Shown here piece by piece: positions 1 through 8,086 of a stretch of 64,000 nt of DNA. Both the position numbers and the translations under genes were made by a program. The DNA comes from Streptacidiphilus fuscans (GTDB lineage Bacteria > Actinomycetota > Actinomycetes > Streptomycetales > Streptomycetaceae), in contig NZ_JADPRT010000006.1 of NCBI RefSeq assembly GCF_015690355.1, positions 180,003 to 244,002 of the forward strand, read 5' to 3'. Under the pieces are notes generated by a model. That model was not told where the DNA came from. It was given only the letters and a program-made list of their open reading frames with translations, and did not search any database. Each line of letters begins with the position of its first letter. The first letter of the stretch is position 1.

Positions 1-340
1 TGGCGACGGACTGGATGCCCTGGAACATGATGGAGATCGCCACAACGCCCGGCACCAGCACCGTCGCGAAATCCGACTCCCCCGCCCGTCCGCCGCCTCC
101 GCCGACGCCCTGGCCGATGGCCGGGAACACGTAGAGGAAGACGAAGACCAGCAGCAACGGCTGCATGATGGTGCGCCCGACGAACTCGCCGAAGTTCTTG
201 CGCAGCACGGTCAGGTCGCGGCGGATCAGCGCGCCGAGCGCGGTCCGGCTGGACGCGGCGGCGGAGCGGGTGGGCCGCAGCGCCACGGACGTGGCCGTGT
301 CCGCCGGGGCCTGCACGGGGTGTGTCAGGTGAGCCGACAT
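1..340 (-). CDS. ABC-2 type transporter permease, N-terminal part (cut by window edge)
   Basis: About 113 N-terminal residues of an ABC-2 type membrane permease are visible. The rest lies outside the window. After a roughly 35-residue cytoplasmic stretch the sequence reads RRDLTVLRKNFGEFVGRTI and then enters a hydrophobic segment (PLLLVFVFLYVFP), the usual start of DrrB/ABC-2 permeases. Its ATG overlaps the TGA of the upstream ATPase gene by one base (TGATG), so the two are translationally coupled and should form one exporter. The substrate cannot be read from the sequence. In this family it is often a drug or a lipid. Confidence 0.85.
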   Translation of the reverse strand, partial: MSAHLTHPVQAPADTATSVALRPTRSAAASSRTALGALIRRDLTVLRKNFGEFVGRTIMQPLLLVFVFLYVFPAIGQGVGGGGGRAGESDFATVLVPGVVAISIMFQGIQSVA

Positions 341-1404
341 CAGTCCCGCAACTCCTTCCCGGTCAGCCGGATGAAGACGGTCTCCAGCGTGGTCTCGGCC
401 ACCGACAGGTCCGCGATCTGGAACCCCTCGGACTCGGCCGCCTCGAGGACGCGCGGCAGCAGCCGGTCGCCGCCGTCGACGTGGAGTTCGACGCGTCCGT
501 CGGTGACCCGGGTGCGCACGACGCCCGCCACCGCGCGGGTCAGCAGCGCCGCCAGCGCCTCGCCGTCGTGGGGCGCGTCGGACTGGCCGTCGTGGCCCGT
601 GTCGTGGTCGGTGTCGTGGTCGACGAGTTGGACGGTGACCTGGGTGTCCGCCTCGATGCCGCGCTTGAGCGCGGTCGGGGTGTCCAGGGCGAGGATCCGG
701 CCGTGGTCGATGATGGCGACGCGGTCGCAGAGCCGGTCCGCCTCCTCCATGTTGTGGGTGGTCAGCAGGATCGTCTGGCCGTCGGCGATGAGCCCGGCCA
801 ACACCTCCCACAGCGCCAGACGGCTCTGGGGGTCGAGCCCGGCCGTCGGCTCGTCGAGGAAGAGCACGGCAGGGCGGTGCAGGATCGCGCGGGCCACCAT
901 CAGCCGCTGCGCCATGCCGCCGGAGAGGATGTGCACCGAGGCGTCCGCCTGCGCGGTGAGGTGGAACCGCTCCAGCAGCGCGTCGGCGGCGGCGCGGGCG
1001 CGGCGCGAGGGCAGGCCGAAGAGGAGGCCGTGGAAGTAGAGGTTCTCGCGCACCGTGAGCGACCGGTCCAGCGTGTTCTGCTGGGTGACCACCGAGATGA
1101 CCTGCTTGGCCAGGGTGGGACGGGCGACCACGTCGATCCCGGCGACCTCGGCCCGGCCTGAGGTGGGGACGACGCGGGTGGTCAGCATGCCGACGGTGGT
1201 GGTCTTGCCCGCGCCGTTCGGGCCCAGCAGCCCGAAGAGTTCGCCCCGGCGGACCGCCAGGTCGATCCCGTCCACGGCGGGTGCCGTGGCCTTGGGGTAG
1301 ACCTTGGTCAGGGCCGCGGCGCGGATGACCGTCTCCTCCGCCGTGTCCGCGTCCGCAGTCGCGGAGGCGGAGGCCGAGGAGTTCGGGATCCCGGGTGCAA
1401 CCAT
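340..1404 (-). CDS. ABC transporter ATP-binding protein, DrrA-like
   Basis: This is the nucleotide-binding subunit of a two-gene ABC-2 exporter, 354 aa, which powers transport by the downstream permease. A 25-residue Ala/Ser-rich leader precedes the ATPase domain. The Walker A motif is GPNGAGKTT (around residue 60), the signature is LSGGMAQR, Walker B is LFLDEPTAGLDP, and the H-loop is TTHNMEEADRLCDR. The approximately 110-residue C-terminal extension, with a His/Asp-rich stretch (DHDTDHDTGHD), matches the accessory domain of daunorubicin-resistance type ATPases (DrrA, about 330 aa). The family is secure, the cargo unknown. The ATG has only a short GAGG ahead of it, so a start slightly further in is possible. 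Confidence 0.9.
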   Translation of the reverse strand: MVAPGIPNSSASASATADADTAEETVIRAAALTKVYPKATAPAVDGIDLAVRRGELFGLLGPNGAGKTTTVGMLTTRVVPTSGRAEVAGIDVVARPTLAKQVISVVTQQNTLDRSLTVRENLYFHGLLFGLPSRRARAAADALLERFHLTAQADASVHILSGGMAQRLMVARAILHRPAVLFLDEPTAGLDPQSRLALWEVLAGLIADGQTILLTTHNMEEADRLCDRVAIIDHGRILALDTPTALKRGIEADTQVTVQLVDHDTDHDTGHDGQSDAPHDGEALAALLTRAVAGVVRTRVTDGRVELHVDGGDRLLPRVLEAAESEGFQIADLSVAETTLETVFIRLTGKELRD

Positions 1405-1541
1405 GCCTCACCTCGCCACTGCGACGTGCAGGCCTGACCTGACCTTCCCAGGATGCTCCGAACGGGTTGCCACGGACAACCGGGCGGGTGAGCCGGGCGG
1501 GTGAACCGTGCCGATGCGGGCGCACGAGGGCGGCCTGCCGG

Positions 1542-1730
1542 TCAGTCGCGCGGACGTCCGCGCAGGCCCAGGACGAGCAGCGCCACGCCGCCGGCCACCA
1601 GCACGACGCCGAGCACCGTGTAGCCGGGACGCCCGGTCATCACCGAGCCGTGCAACGCGCCCACGCCCTGCGCGATCCAGACTCCGCCCAGCGCGATCAG
1701 CACCAGCCCGATGACCCTGGGGACCCACAT
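1542..1730 (-). CDS. small two-helix membrane protein
   Basis: A 62-residue protein of unknown function with two predicted membrane segments: PRVIGLVLIALGGVWIAQGV near the N-terminus and GYTVLGVVLVAGGVALLVLGL near the C-terminus, ending in a basic tail (RGRPRD). The start was set at the ATG for MWVPRVIG because the upstream in-frame extension (from 1823) is Arg/Gly-rich and lacks a hydrophobic start or ribosome site. Small proteins of this layout are common in actinomycetes and have no assigned role. It lies in the same direction as the ABC genes, 137 bases upstream of them, so it may share their transcript. Confidence 0.6.
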   Translation of the reverse strand: MWVPRVIGLVLIALGGVWIAQGVGALHGSVMTGRPGYTVLGVVLVAGGVALLVLGLRGRPRD

Positions 1731-1841
1731 GGTGTCCCACCTCCCGCCGCCGACGGCCCGAGCTCTCCCACCAGTACGCCCCGCCGCGCAGCGGCTCGTC
1801 AACAAGCCTGCGGACGGCGTCAAGCGCTCAGCGGCTCGCGC

Positions 1842-2507
1842 TCACGCAGTGCGACCGGTCAGCACCACGCCGCGTCCGGCGAAGAAGGGCTCCAACTCGG
1901 CGTGGGTCAGCCGGACGAACCGCTGCGACCGTCCGGCGAAGCCGGAGGGGTTGTGCAGGAACAGGGCATCGTCGTCGGCACCCGTTCCTGCGGCTGCCCC
2001 GCCCGCGCCGACGGCGAGGACCAGGTGTCCGCCTCGCTGCGGCGGCTGCCGCTCGGGCGTGCGGACCCACGGGTGGACCGAGAGCATGACCAGGCTGCCG
2101 CCCCGCACCAGCGAGGCGACCTCGCCGAGCGTCAACTCCGGGCGCACGTCCACCTGGAGCGGATGACGCGCGCTGGTGTGCGCGGCGAACGGCGCGTAGA
2201 TCAGCCCGCCCAGCCCGCCGTCGTCCCGCTTCACGTAAGCACCGGCCCGCAGGTAGTCACCGGCCAGGTCCAGGGCGCGCGGCGGCCGCGTGCCGGTGAC
2301 GTGGTGCAGCGCCATCCGCAGGCAGGCCATCCCGCACAGCCGCCGCGCCCACCAGGCGTACTCCTCGGGCGTCGCCGCGCCGGACGCCGCCCAGGCCGGG
2401 TCCTCGGCCGCGGACAGCCGACCGCCGATGATCGCCTCGACCAGCTCGGGCGACTCCCACTGGGCGTAGTACGGCACATCGTGCACGACGTCGGCTTGCG
2501 CGATCAT
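1842..2507 (-). CDS. C39-like papain-fold peptidase family protein
   Basis: A 221-aa protein that looks like a single C39-type cysteine peptidase domain. It opens with the family's start (VPYYAQWESPE). A candidate catalytic Cys sits in RRLCGMACLRMAL, the His in RGGHLVLAVG, and the third polar residue in LFLHNPSG, the spacing of C39 and papain-like domains. There is no signal peptide, ABC region or membrane segment, so it is not a bacteriocin exporter. Many streptomycetes carry such solitary C39-like proteins and their substrate is unknown. The ATG at 2507 was chosen over the long upstream extension, which runs through the divergent gene at 2601. Its activity is an inference from the motif order. 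Confidence 0.72.
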   Translation of the reverse strand: MIAQADVVHDVPYYAQWESPELVEAIIGGRLSAAEDPAWAASGAATPEEYAWWARRLCGMACLRMALHHVTGTRPPRALDLAGDYLRAGAYVKRDDGGLGGLIYAPFAAHTSARHPLQVDVRPELTLGEVASLVRGGSLVMLSVHPWVRTPERQPPQRGGHLVLAVGAGGAAAGTGADDDALFLHNPSGFAGRSQRFVRLTHAELEPFFAGRGVVLTGRTA

Positions 2508-2600
2508 GACTGCCGTTCTATCACGCGCTCTCCTCTGCTCCCGCCTGCTCCCAGCTGCTCTCCCGCGCTCCGACGCCCGCCCGCGTGCGAGGATCGGCGC

Positions 2601-3344
2601 ATGTCGAACCCCGTCGAGTTGGTCGTCCCGTCCCTGTTCAACGGCCCGCCCACGTCCGCGAACGGCGGCTGGATCTCCGGCGCCCTGGCCCAGCACGTCG
2701 GCAACGCTGACACCGTCGTGGTGACGCTTCGTCAGCCACCGCCGCTGGAGCGGCCGATGACCGTCGTCCCGGTGCCGGACGGCCCGGACGCCGCCCCCGG
2801 CGGGGTGCGGCTGCTCGACGGTGAGCTGCTGGTCGGCGAGGCCGCCCCGGCGCAGCTGGCCGAACTGGGAACACCGCCTCCGGTCCCCTTCGACGTCGCC
2901 GAAGCGGCCCAGGCTGGCTTCCGCGGTCACAAGCACCACCCCTTCCCGACCTGCTTCGCCTGCGGCACCGGACGCGGCGACCTCGAGGGCCTGCACCTCT
3001 TCGCCGGCCCGGTCACCGACGAGCCCGGCGCGCTGCACGCCTGCACGTGGATCCCGCGCGCGACGCTCGCCGATCCCGGCGCGGCGCGGGTCCGGCCCGA
3101 GTTCGTCTGGGCCGCGCTGGACTGCCCGGGCGCGTGGACGGTGGATCTGGAGACCCGGGACGTGGTGCTCGGCCGGATCACCGCGCGGGTGGACGGCACG
3201 CCCGCGCCGGGCGAGGCATGCGTGATCACCTCGCGTTTGATCAGCCAGGACGGCCGCAAGTTCACCACCTGCACGGCGCTCTACGACAGCACGGGACGCC
3301 TGCTCGGCGAGGCGGAGAGCGTCTGGATCGAGCTGCGCCGGTAA
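2601..3344 (+). CDS. hotdog/thioesterase-superfamily-like protein
   Basis: A 247-aa soluble protein. The first half (around 25-95) and the second half (around 140-245) both look like hotdog-fold strands (GGWISGALAQHV; ACVITSRLISQDGRKFTTCTALYD), as in double-hotdog acyl-CoA thioesterase-like proteins. Between them is a Cys/His-containing motif, HHPFPTCFACG, that could bind metal or carry a reactive Cys. No catalytic residue can be assigned with certainty. It is divergent from the C39-like gene, with 93 bases between the starts. The ATG at 2601 begins the conserved-looking N-terminus. Upstream codons are Ser/Pro/Arg-rich and were left out. Confidence 0.6.
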   Translation: MSNPVELVVPSLFNGPPTSANGGWISGALAQHVGNADTVVVTLRQPPPLERPMTVVPVPDGPDAAPGGVRLLDGELLVGEAAPAQLAELGTPPPVPFDVAEAAQAGFRGHKHHPFPTCFACGTGRGDLEGLHLFAGPVTDEPGALHACTWIPRATLADPGAARVRPEFVWAALDCPGAWTVDLETRDVVLGRITARVDGTPAPGEACVITSRLISQDGRKFTTCTALYDSTGRLLGEAESVWIELRR

Positions 3345-3371
3345 GGAAACGCTGCGAATGATCGATCGACT

Positions 3372-3440
3372 GATCGTTTGAATGAAATTCGGTGAATCGA
3401 TCCCAACTTATTGACGTCCGATCAAACGAGTGAGCACTAT
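3372..3440 (+). promoter_or_regulatory. promoter and inverted repeats ahead of the first PL8 lyase
   Basis: The AT-richer leader of the lyase gene holds an 8-bp inverted repeat, TCGTTTGA at 3374-3381 and TCAAACGA at 3422-3429. A TTGACG at 3411-3416 could be a -35 box, with CACTAT at 3435-3440 as a weak -10. The right arm of the repeat would then lie between the two boxes, a repressor-type placement. The stretch 3372-3387 (GATCG-N6-TGAAA) also matches 7 of 10 bases of the GTTCA-N6-TGAAC motif found across the uronate locus, so it may be a weak member of that regulon. All of this is inference from base patterns. Confidence 0.4.
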
Positions 3441-3471
3441 CCGTGGCATCCCCGATGCCACGGAGGCCCAC

Positions 3472-6400
3472 GTGCGCCACTCCCCTGATCGCCGTCGCCC
3501 CTCCTTCGCCCTGCCGCCGCTCCCCGCGCTGACCCGACGCCGCCTGCTGCAACTCGGCGGCGTCGGGCTCGGCGCACTGGCGCTGCCGCTCGGCGCGGCC
3601 TCGTCCGTCGCCGCAGCGACCGACCCGTACGCCGCGCTGCGCTCCGCCTGGACCGGCTATCTCACCGGCGGTGTCACCGACACCTCCGGCTCCGTCTACG
3701 CCCCGGCTATCACCGGGCTCAACGCGGAGGCCGCCGCCTTCCTCGCCTCGATCCAGACCGGCTCGGGCCGGACCTCGCTCTGGTCCGACCTCCCGCTCGG
3801 CTCGGTCTCGGCCAACATGACCACCACCTTCTCCCGGCTCAAGACCCTGGCGCTGGCCTGGGCGATCCCAGGCACCGACTACACCGGCAGCGCCTCACTC
3901 GCCGCCACCGTCGCGTCGGCGCTCGACTTCATGACCTCCTCCGTCTACGCGCCGGGCATCACCCCGTACAACAACTGGTGGGACTGGCAGATCGGCTCCA
4001 GTCAGGCGCTGGAGGACATCGGCGTCCTGATGTACAGCCAGCTGACGTCCACTCAGGTCGCCGCCTGCTGCGCCGCCATCGACACCTACGTGTCCGACCC
4101 GACGAAGCAGCTGATCGTGCCGAGCAGTTCCACCACCTCGACCGGGGCCAACCGGCTCGACGAGTGCCGCGCGGTGATCGTGCGCGGCGCGCTCGGCTCC
4201 GACCCGACGGCCATCGCCACCGGCGTCGCCGATCTCTCCCCCGCGCTGCCGCTGGTGATGTACGGCGACGGTCTCTACGCCGACGGCTCCTACCAGCAGC
4301 ACTCCGGGGTCGCCTACACCGGCACCTACGGCGAGATCTACTTCGCGGACGTGGTGGCGCTCGTGCTGCTGCTCCAGGGTTCGCAGTGGGCGATCACGGA
4401 TCCGAACCTGGCCAACCTCTTCACCGGTGTCGCCGACGGCTTCGCGCCGATGGTCCACAACGGCCTGATGCTGGACTCGGTGCGCGGCCGGGCCGTCTCC
4501 CGCTTCAACGAGTCGGACGCCGACGACGGCTTCACCGCCGCGCTGACGCTGCTGCGCTACGCCGAGGCCACCACCGACGCCAACCTGGCCGCGACCTGGC
4601 GGGCGACGGCCAAGGGCTGGCTCCAGCGCAACACGGTCAGCACGATCGCCTCCACCACGCAGTCGATCGTCGACTACACCACCGGCCAGACGGTGACCAC
4701 CTCCACCGCCGGGGTCGCGGGCATCGCCCTGGCGCAGAGCGTGCTCGCCGACTCCTCCGTCCCGGCCGCGCCGGAGCCGCAGACGCACCGTCAGTTCCCG
4801 GACATGGCACGGGCTGTGCACCGCCGTCCCGGGTGGGCGTACTCGTTGTCGCTCTGCTCGCGCGAGATCACCCGCTACGAGGTGATCAACGGCGAGAACC
4901 TGCACGGCTGGTTCACCGGGGACGGGATGGGCCAGCTCCATCTCGACACCGACGTGGCGCAGTTCAACGACGCCTACTGGGACACCGCCGACCTGTACCA
5001 GCTCCCCGGCACCACGGCCGACCAGGGCGCGCTGGCCAACTCCGCCGGGCAGAACACCAAGCCGAGCACCAGCTGGGTCGGCGGCTCGGTCCTGTCGGGC
5101 GACTACGGCACGGTGGGCATGCAGCTCCAGGCGGCGTCGACGAACCTGACGGCGGTCAAGTCCTGGTTCTGCCTGGACGATTCGGTGGTCTGTCTGGGTG
5201 CGGGCATCACCTCGACCAGCGGCAACCACGTGGTGACGACGGTCGAGAACCGCAACCTGCACACCGGCGGCAGCGCGACCCTCTCGGTCAACGGCAACTC
5301 CCAAGCCACCAGCCCCGGTTGGACCAGCACGGTGAGCGGGGTGCACTGGGCCAGCATCAGCGGCGTCGGCGGCTACTGCTTCCTGTGGCCGAGCGGGGCG
5401 AACAACGTCGTGCTCGCCGACTCCAGCCGCACCGGCAACTGGACGGACGTCAACGCCCTCGCGCCCACCACACTGGCGAGCGACACCCGCCCGTACCTCT
5501 CCGTCGCGCTCGACCACGGCGCGAGCCCCACCGGGGCGACCTACTCGTACGTCCTGCTGCCGACGTTCACCGAGGCGCAGACCGCCGCCTACGCCGCCGC
5601 GCCGCCGGTGTCGGTCCTCAGCAACACCCCGACCGTGCAGGCCGTCACGGACAGTGCGCTCGGCGTGACGATGGCCAACTTCTTCGCGGCGGGCACCGCC
5701 GGGCCGATCACGGTCGACGCGCCCGCGTCGGTGTCCATGCAGACCGCCACGCAGGCCGGCGGCGGGCAGCTCACCGTCGCCGTCTCCGACCCGAGCCGGG
5801 CCGCCGCGACCGTGCATGTCACCGTCGCCGCCTCCGGCTACACCTCGTTCGTCTCGGCCGACCCGACCGTCACCGTGCTCGCCGTCGGCGGCGGCACGGT
5901 CGAACTGCTGGTGGAGACCGGCGGCAGCCGCGGCGGCACGCACAGCGTCACGTTGGCCACCTCCGGCACCGCACTCACCCCCGCCAGTGGCAGCCTCCTG
6001 CCCGCGACCGCCGACACCTACGTCCGCGACGGCTCCTACGCGTCCACCAACTACGGCACGTCGACGACGTTGCAGGTCAAGAACGCCAACGCGAGCAACA
6101 CCGGCTACGACAGGATCGCGCTGCTGAAGTTCGACACGACGGGCGTCAGCGGCACCGTCGCTCGGGCGGTGCTCTGGCTGAACGGCAGCGTCCAGGACTC
6201 GGGTGGCAACCAGACCACGCTCCAGGCCTTCGCCACCTCCGCCGACAGCTGGAGCGAGACCGGCACCACCTGGGACAACGCCCCGTCGCGGGGTACCGCG
6301 CTGGGCACCGGCGCGCTCTCCAGCACCGCGGACTGGGTCGGCCTCGACGTCACCAGCGCGGTCGCGGCCTCGCTGACCGGAGCGGGCGGAGACGGCACCG

Positions 6401-6507
6401 CATCCCTCGCCGTCTGGGAACCGACGGGCGTCACCGGTCTGGCCGTCGTGCTCAACTCCCGCGAGAACAGCGCCAATCCGCCGGTGCTGGAGGTGGTCAC
6501 CCGCTGA
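3472..6507 (+). CDS. secreted polysaccharide lyase family 8 (hyaluronate/xanthan lyase type) with C-terminal DNRLRE-like module
   Basis: A 1011-aa extracellular lyase that should cleave a uronic-acid-containing polysaccharide by beta-elimination. A Tat-type signal (TRRRLLQLGGVG, residues about 22-45) leads into the alpha-toroid. Candidate catalytic residues are the Asn of NNWWDWQIG (about 166), the His and Tyr of QQHSGVAYTGTYG (about 277-285) and the Arg of RGRAVSRF (about 340), followed by the conserved NGEN. The beta-sandwich regions follow. From about 842 to the end is a DNRLRE/CBM96-like beta module (TADTYVRDG, LKFDTTG, TTWDNAP) likely to bind glycan or the cell wall. The GTG at 3472 was chosen because GGAGG lies 5 bases upstream. 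The substrate among hyaluronan, chondroitin and xanthan cannot be decided here. Confidence 0.88.
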   Translation: MRHSPDRRRPSFALPPLPALTRRRLLQLGGVGLGALALPLGAASSVAAATDPYAALRSAWTGYLTGGVTDTSGSVYAPAITGLNAEAAAFLASIQTGSGRTSLWSDLPLGSVSANMTTTFSRLKTLALAWAIPGTDYTGSASLAATVASALDFMTSSVYAPGITPYNNWWDWQIGSSQALEDIGVLMYSQLTSTQVAACCAAIDTYVSDPTKQLIVPSSSTTSTGANRLDECRAVIVRGALGSDPTAIATGVADLSPALPLVMYGDGLYADGSYQQHSGVAYTGTYGEIYFADVVALVLLLQGSQWAITDPNLANLFTGVADGFAPMVHNGLMLDSVRGRAVSRFNESDADDGFTAALTLLRYAEATTDANLAATWRATAKGWLQRNTVSTIASTTQSIVDYTTGQTVTTSTAGVAGIALAQSVLADSSVPAAPEPQTHRQFPDMARAVHRRPGWAYSLSLCSREITRYEVINGENLHGWFTGDGMGQLHLDTDVAQFNDAYWDTADLYQLPGTTADQGALANSAGQNTKPSTSWVGGSVLSGDYGTVGMQLQAASTNLTAVKSWFCLDDSVVCLGAGITSTSGNHVVTTVENRNLHTGGSATLSVNGNSQATSPGWTSTVSGVHWASISGVGGYCFLWPSGANNVVLADSSRTGNWTDVNALAPTTLASDTRPYLSVALDHGASPTGATYSYVLLPTFTEAQTAAYAAAPPVSVLSNTPTVQAVTDSALGVTMANFFAAGTAGPITVDAPASVSMQTATQAGGGQLTVAVSDPSRAAATVHVTVAASGYTSFVSADPTVTVLAVGGGTVELLVETGGSRGGTHSVTLATSGTALTPASGSLLPATADTYVRDGSYASTNYGTSTTLQVKNANASNTGYDRIALLKFDTTGVSGTVARAVLWLNGSVQDSGGNQTTLQAFATSADSWSETGTTWDNAPSRGTALGTGALSSTADWVGLDVTSAVAASLTGAGGDGTASLAVWEPTGVTGLAVVLNSRENSANPPVLEVVTR

Positions 6508-7189
6508 CGCGCGGGATGACCGTCCTGGCCGCCGCGGGGTCGTTGGTGATCAGCACGTCGACGCCCCGCTCGGCCAGGCGCGTCATCCGGGCCGGGCGGT
6601 CGACGGTCCAGACGCTGACTTGCAGGCCACGCCGGTGCGCGGCCCGGACGAGCGGGCGGGTGACCCGGTGCTGCTCGACGTTGAGGAACTCCGGGCGGAT
6701 CCGGTCGAGGATCCGCCCGCCGGGCAGCAGCGGCGACTCCCAGCTCAGCGCGATCCGCGCCTCGGGCGCGGCCTCACGGATCAGGCCCAGCGCGGCCCGG
6801 TCGCCCGCGAAGACGACGGCGTCGAGTACGCCGAGCCCGCGCAGCAGCGCCAGCGCGGCCGTGCCCTCGGTCGGACCGGGGACGTCGACCATCACGACGG
6901 CACCCGACGAGCAGGCGAGCTCCACACCCTGACGCAGCGTCGGAACGCCTTCACCGTTCTCGCCGCCGTCCAATTGCGCCAACTCCTCGGCGTCCAGGGC
7001 CGCGACGGCACGTCGGTCGCCCCAGAGCCGCTCCAGCGTGGCGTCGTGGAGCAGCACGGGCGTACCGCAGCGGGCCACCCGCACGTCGACCTCGATCCAG
7101 TCGACGCCGAGCTCCAGCGCGGCCCGGAGCGAGGCCAGGGTGTTCTCGCGTGCCACGCGCGGTGCGCCCCGGTGCCCGACGACCAGCAT
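6497..7189 (-). CDS. glycerophosphodiester phosphodiesterase
   Basis: A 230-aa GDPD-family TIM barrel that hydrolyses glycerophosphodiesters to sn-glycerol 3-phosphate and an alcohol. The family motif is complete: GHRGAPRVARENT at the N-terminus, IEVDVR for the metal-binding Glu and Asp, and LLHD for the second catalytic His. LITNDP lies near the C-terminus. There is no signal peptide, so it is cytoplasmic. A GTG at 7195 overlaps the stop of the upstream glycosylase gene (GTGA) and is an alternative start two codons earlier, so translational coupling is likely. Its 3' end overlaps the convergent PL8 gene by 11 bases. Confidence 0.88.
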   Translation of the reverse strand: MLVVGHRGAPRVARENTLASLRAALELGVDWIEVDVRVARCGTPVLLHDATLERLWGDRRAVAALDAEELAQLDGGENGEGVPTLRQGVELACSSGAVVMVDVPGPTEGTAALALLRGLGVLDAVVFAGDRAALGLIREAAPEARIALSWESPLLPGGRILDRIRPEFLNVEQHRVTRPLVRAAHRRGLQVSVWTVDRPARMTRLAERGVDVLITNDPAAARTVIPRVSG

Positions 7190-7191
7190 GG

Positions 7192-7962
7192 TCACCCCGC
7201 CTCGCCCCGCGTCGCCGCACCCTCGGTGGCCACGGCGTGGGCGCGGGCGAGGACGTCGCGCAGCATCGCCGGGGTCAGCCGTCCGGTGAAGGTGTTCTGC
7301 TGGCTGACGTGGTAGCAGCCGAACACGGCAAGGCCCGGGCGATCCGGGTCGGCCGCCGCCAGGTCCACCCGGACGCCGTGCCCGAAGCGCGGCAGCGGAC
7401 GCGGCAGCTGCCAACCCGCCTGTGCCAGCGCGGGCATGACGGCCTGCCAGCCGAACGCGCCGAGCACCACCAGCGACCGCAGCGTCGGCCGCATCAGCTC
7501 CAGTTCCCGTACCAACCACGGGCGGCAGGTGTCCCGCTCGGTCGGCGTGGGCTTGTTGTCCGGCGGCGCGCAGTGGACCGGCGCGGTGAAGCGGACGTCG
7601 TGCAGCCGCAGCCCGTCGTCGCGCCGCTCGGAGGTCGCCTGGTTGGCGAGGCCCAGCTCGTGCAGCGCGGCCACCAGGACGTCGCCGGAGCGGTCGCCGG
7701 TGAACATCCGCCCGGTCCGGTTGCCGCCGTGCGCGGCCGGGGCCAGGCCGACGAGCAGCATCGACGCGTCGTGCGGCCCGAAGCCCGGGACCGGGCGGGA
7801 CCAGTAGTCCCAGTCGGCGAAGGAACGGCGCTTGACCCGCCCGACCTCCTCGCGCCAGGCGACCAGGCGCGGGCAGGCCCGGCAGTCGCTGACCAGGCCG
7901 TCGAGTGCCCCCAGGTCGCGGGCACCCGTGGCCTGCTCCTCGGGAGTCGGCACGGTCGGCAC
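7192..7962 (-). CDS. uracil-DNA glycosylase, type 5 (UDGb)
   Basis: A 256-aa Fe-S cluster DNA repair glycosylase that removes uracil and other deaminated bases. Cluster ligand candidates are the Cys of SDCRACPRL near residue 27, the Cys of VHCAPPDNKPTP and the Cys of RDTCRPWL. Motif A is GLAPAAHGGNRTGRMFTGD with the Ala that replaces the Asp of other families, and the C-terminal motif is CYHVSQQNTFTGRLT. These are the marks of the type-5 (UDGb) group. The start is a GTG (7962). A second in-frame GTG three codons on is possible. It is followed by the GDPD gene with a GTGA overlap. Confidence 0.92.
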   Translation of the reverse strand: MPTVPTPEEQATGARDLGALDGLVSDCRACPRLVAWREEVGRVKRRSFADWDYWSRPVPGFGPHDASMLLVGLAPAAHGGNRTGRMFTGDRSGDVLVAALHELGLANQATSERRDDGLRLHDVRFTAPVHCAPPDNKPTPTERDTCRPWLVRELELMRPTLRSLVVLGAFGWQAVMPALAQAGWQLPRPLPRFGHGVRVDLAAADPDRPGLAVFGCYHVSQQNTFTGRLTPAMLRDVLARAHAVATEGAATRGEAG

Positions 7963-8086
7963 GGTGGCTCCAGGGCTGCCCAGTCAGAACGGGCGGAAGG
8001 GCGGACGGGCGTCACGGCCATCGTCGCACGGCCGCGTGCCCGCCCGCCTGATCTCAGTTCTTCAACGGCTCAGCCCTTCGACCGAC

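Noticed and set aside
3430..3471. GTG start at 3430 for the first PL8 lyase
   Set aside because: It falls in the predicted promoter, while GGAGG stands 5 bases before the GTG at 3472.
3895..5943. 682-codon open frame antisense to the first PL8 lyase
   Set aside because: A GC-rich shadow frame: it is His/Gly/Arg-rich without folds, and the + strand has clear lyase motifs throughout.
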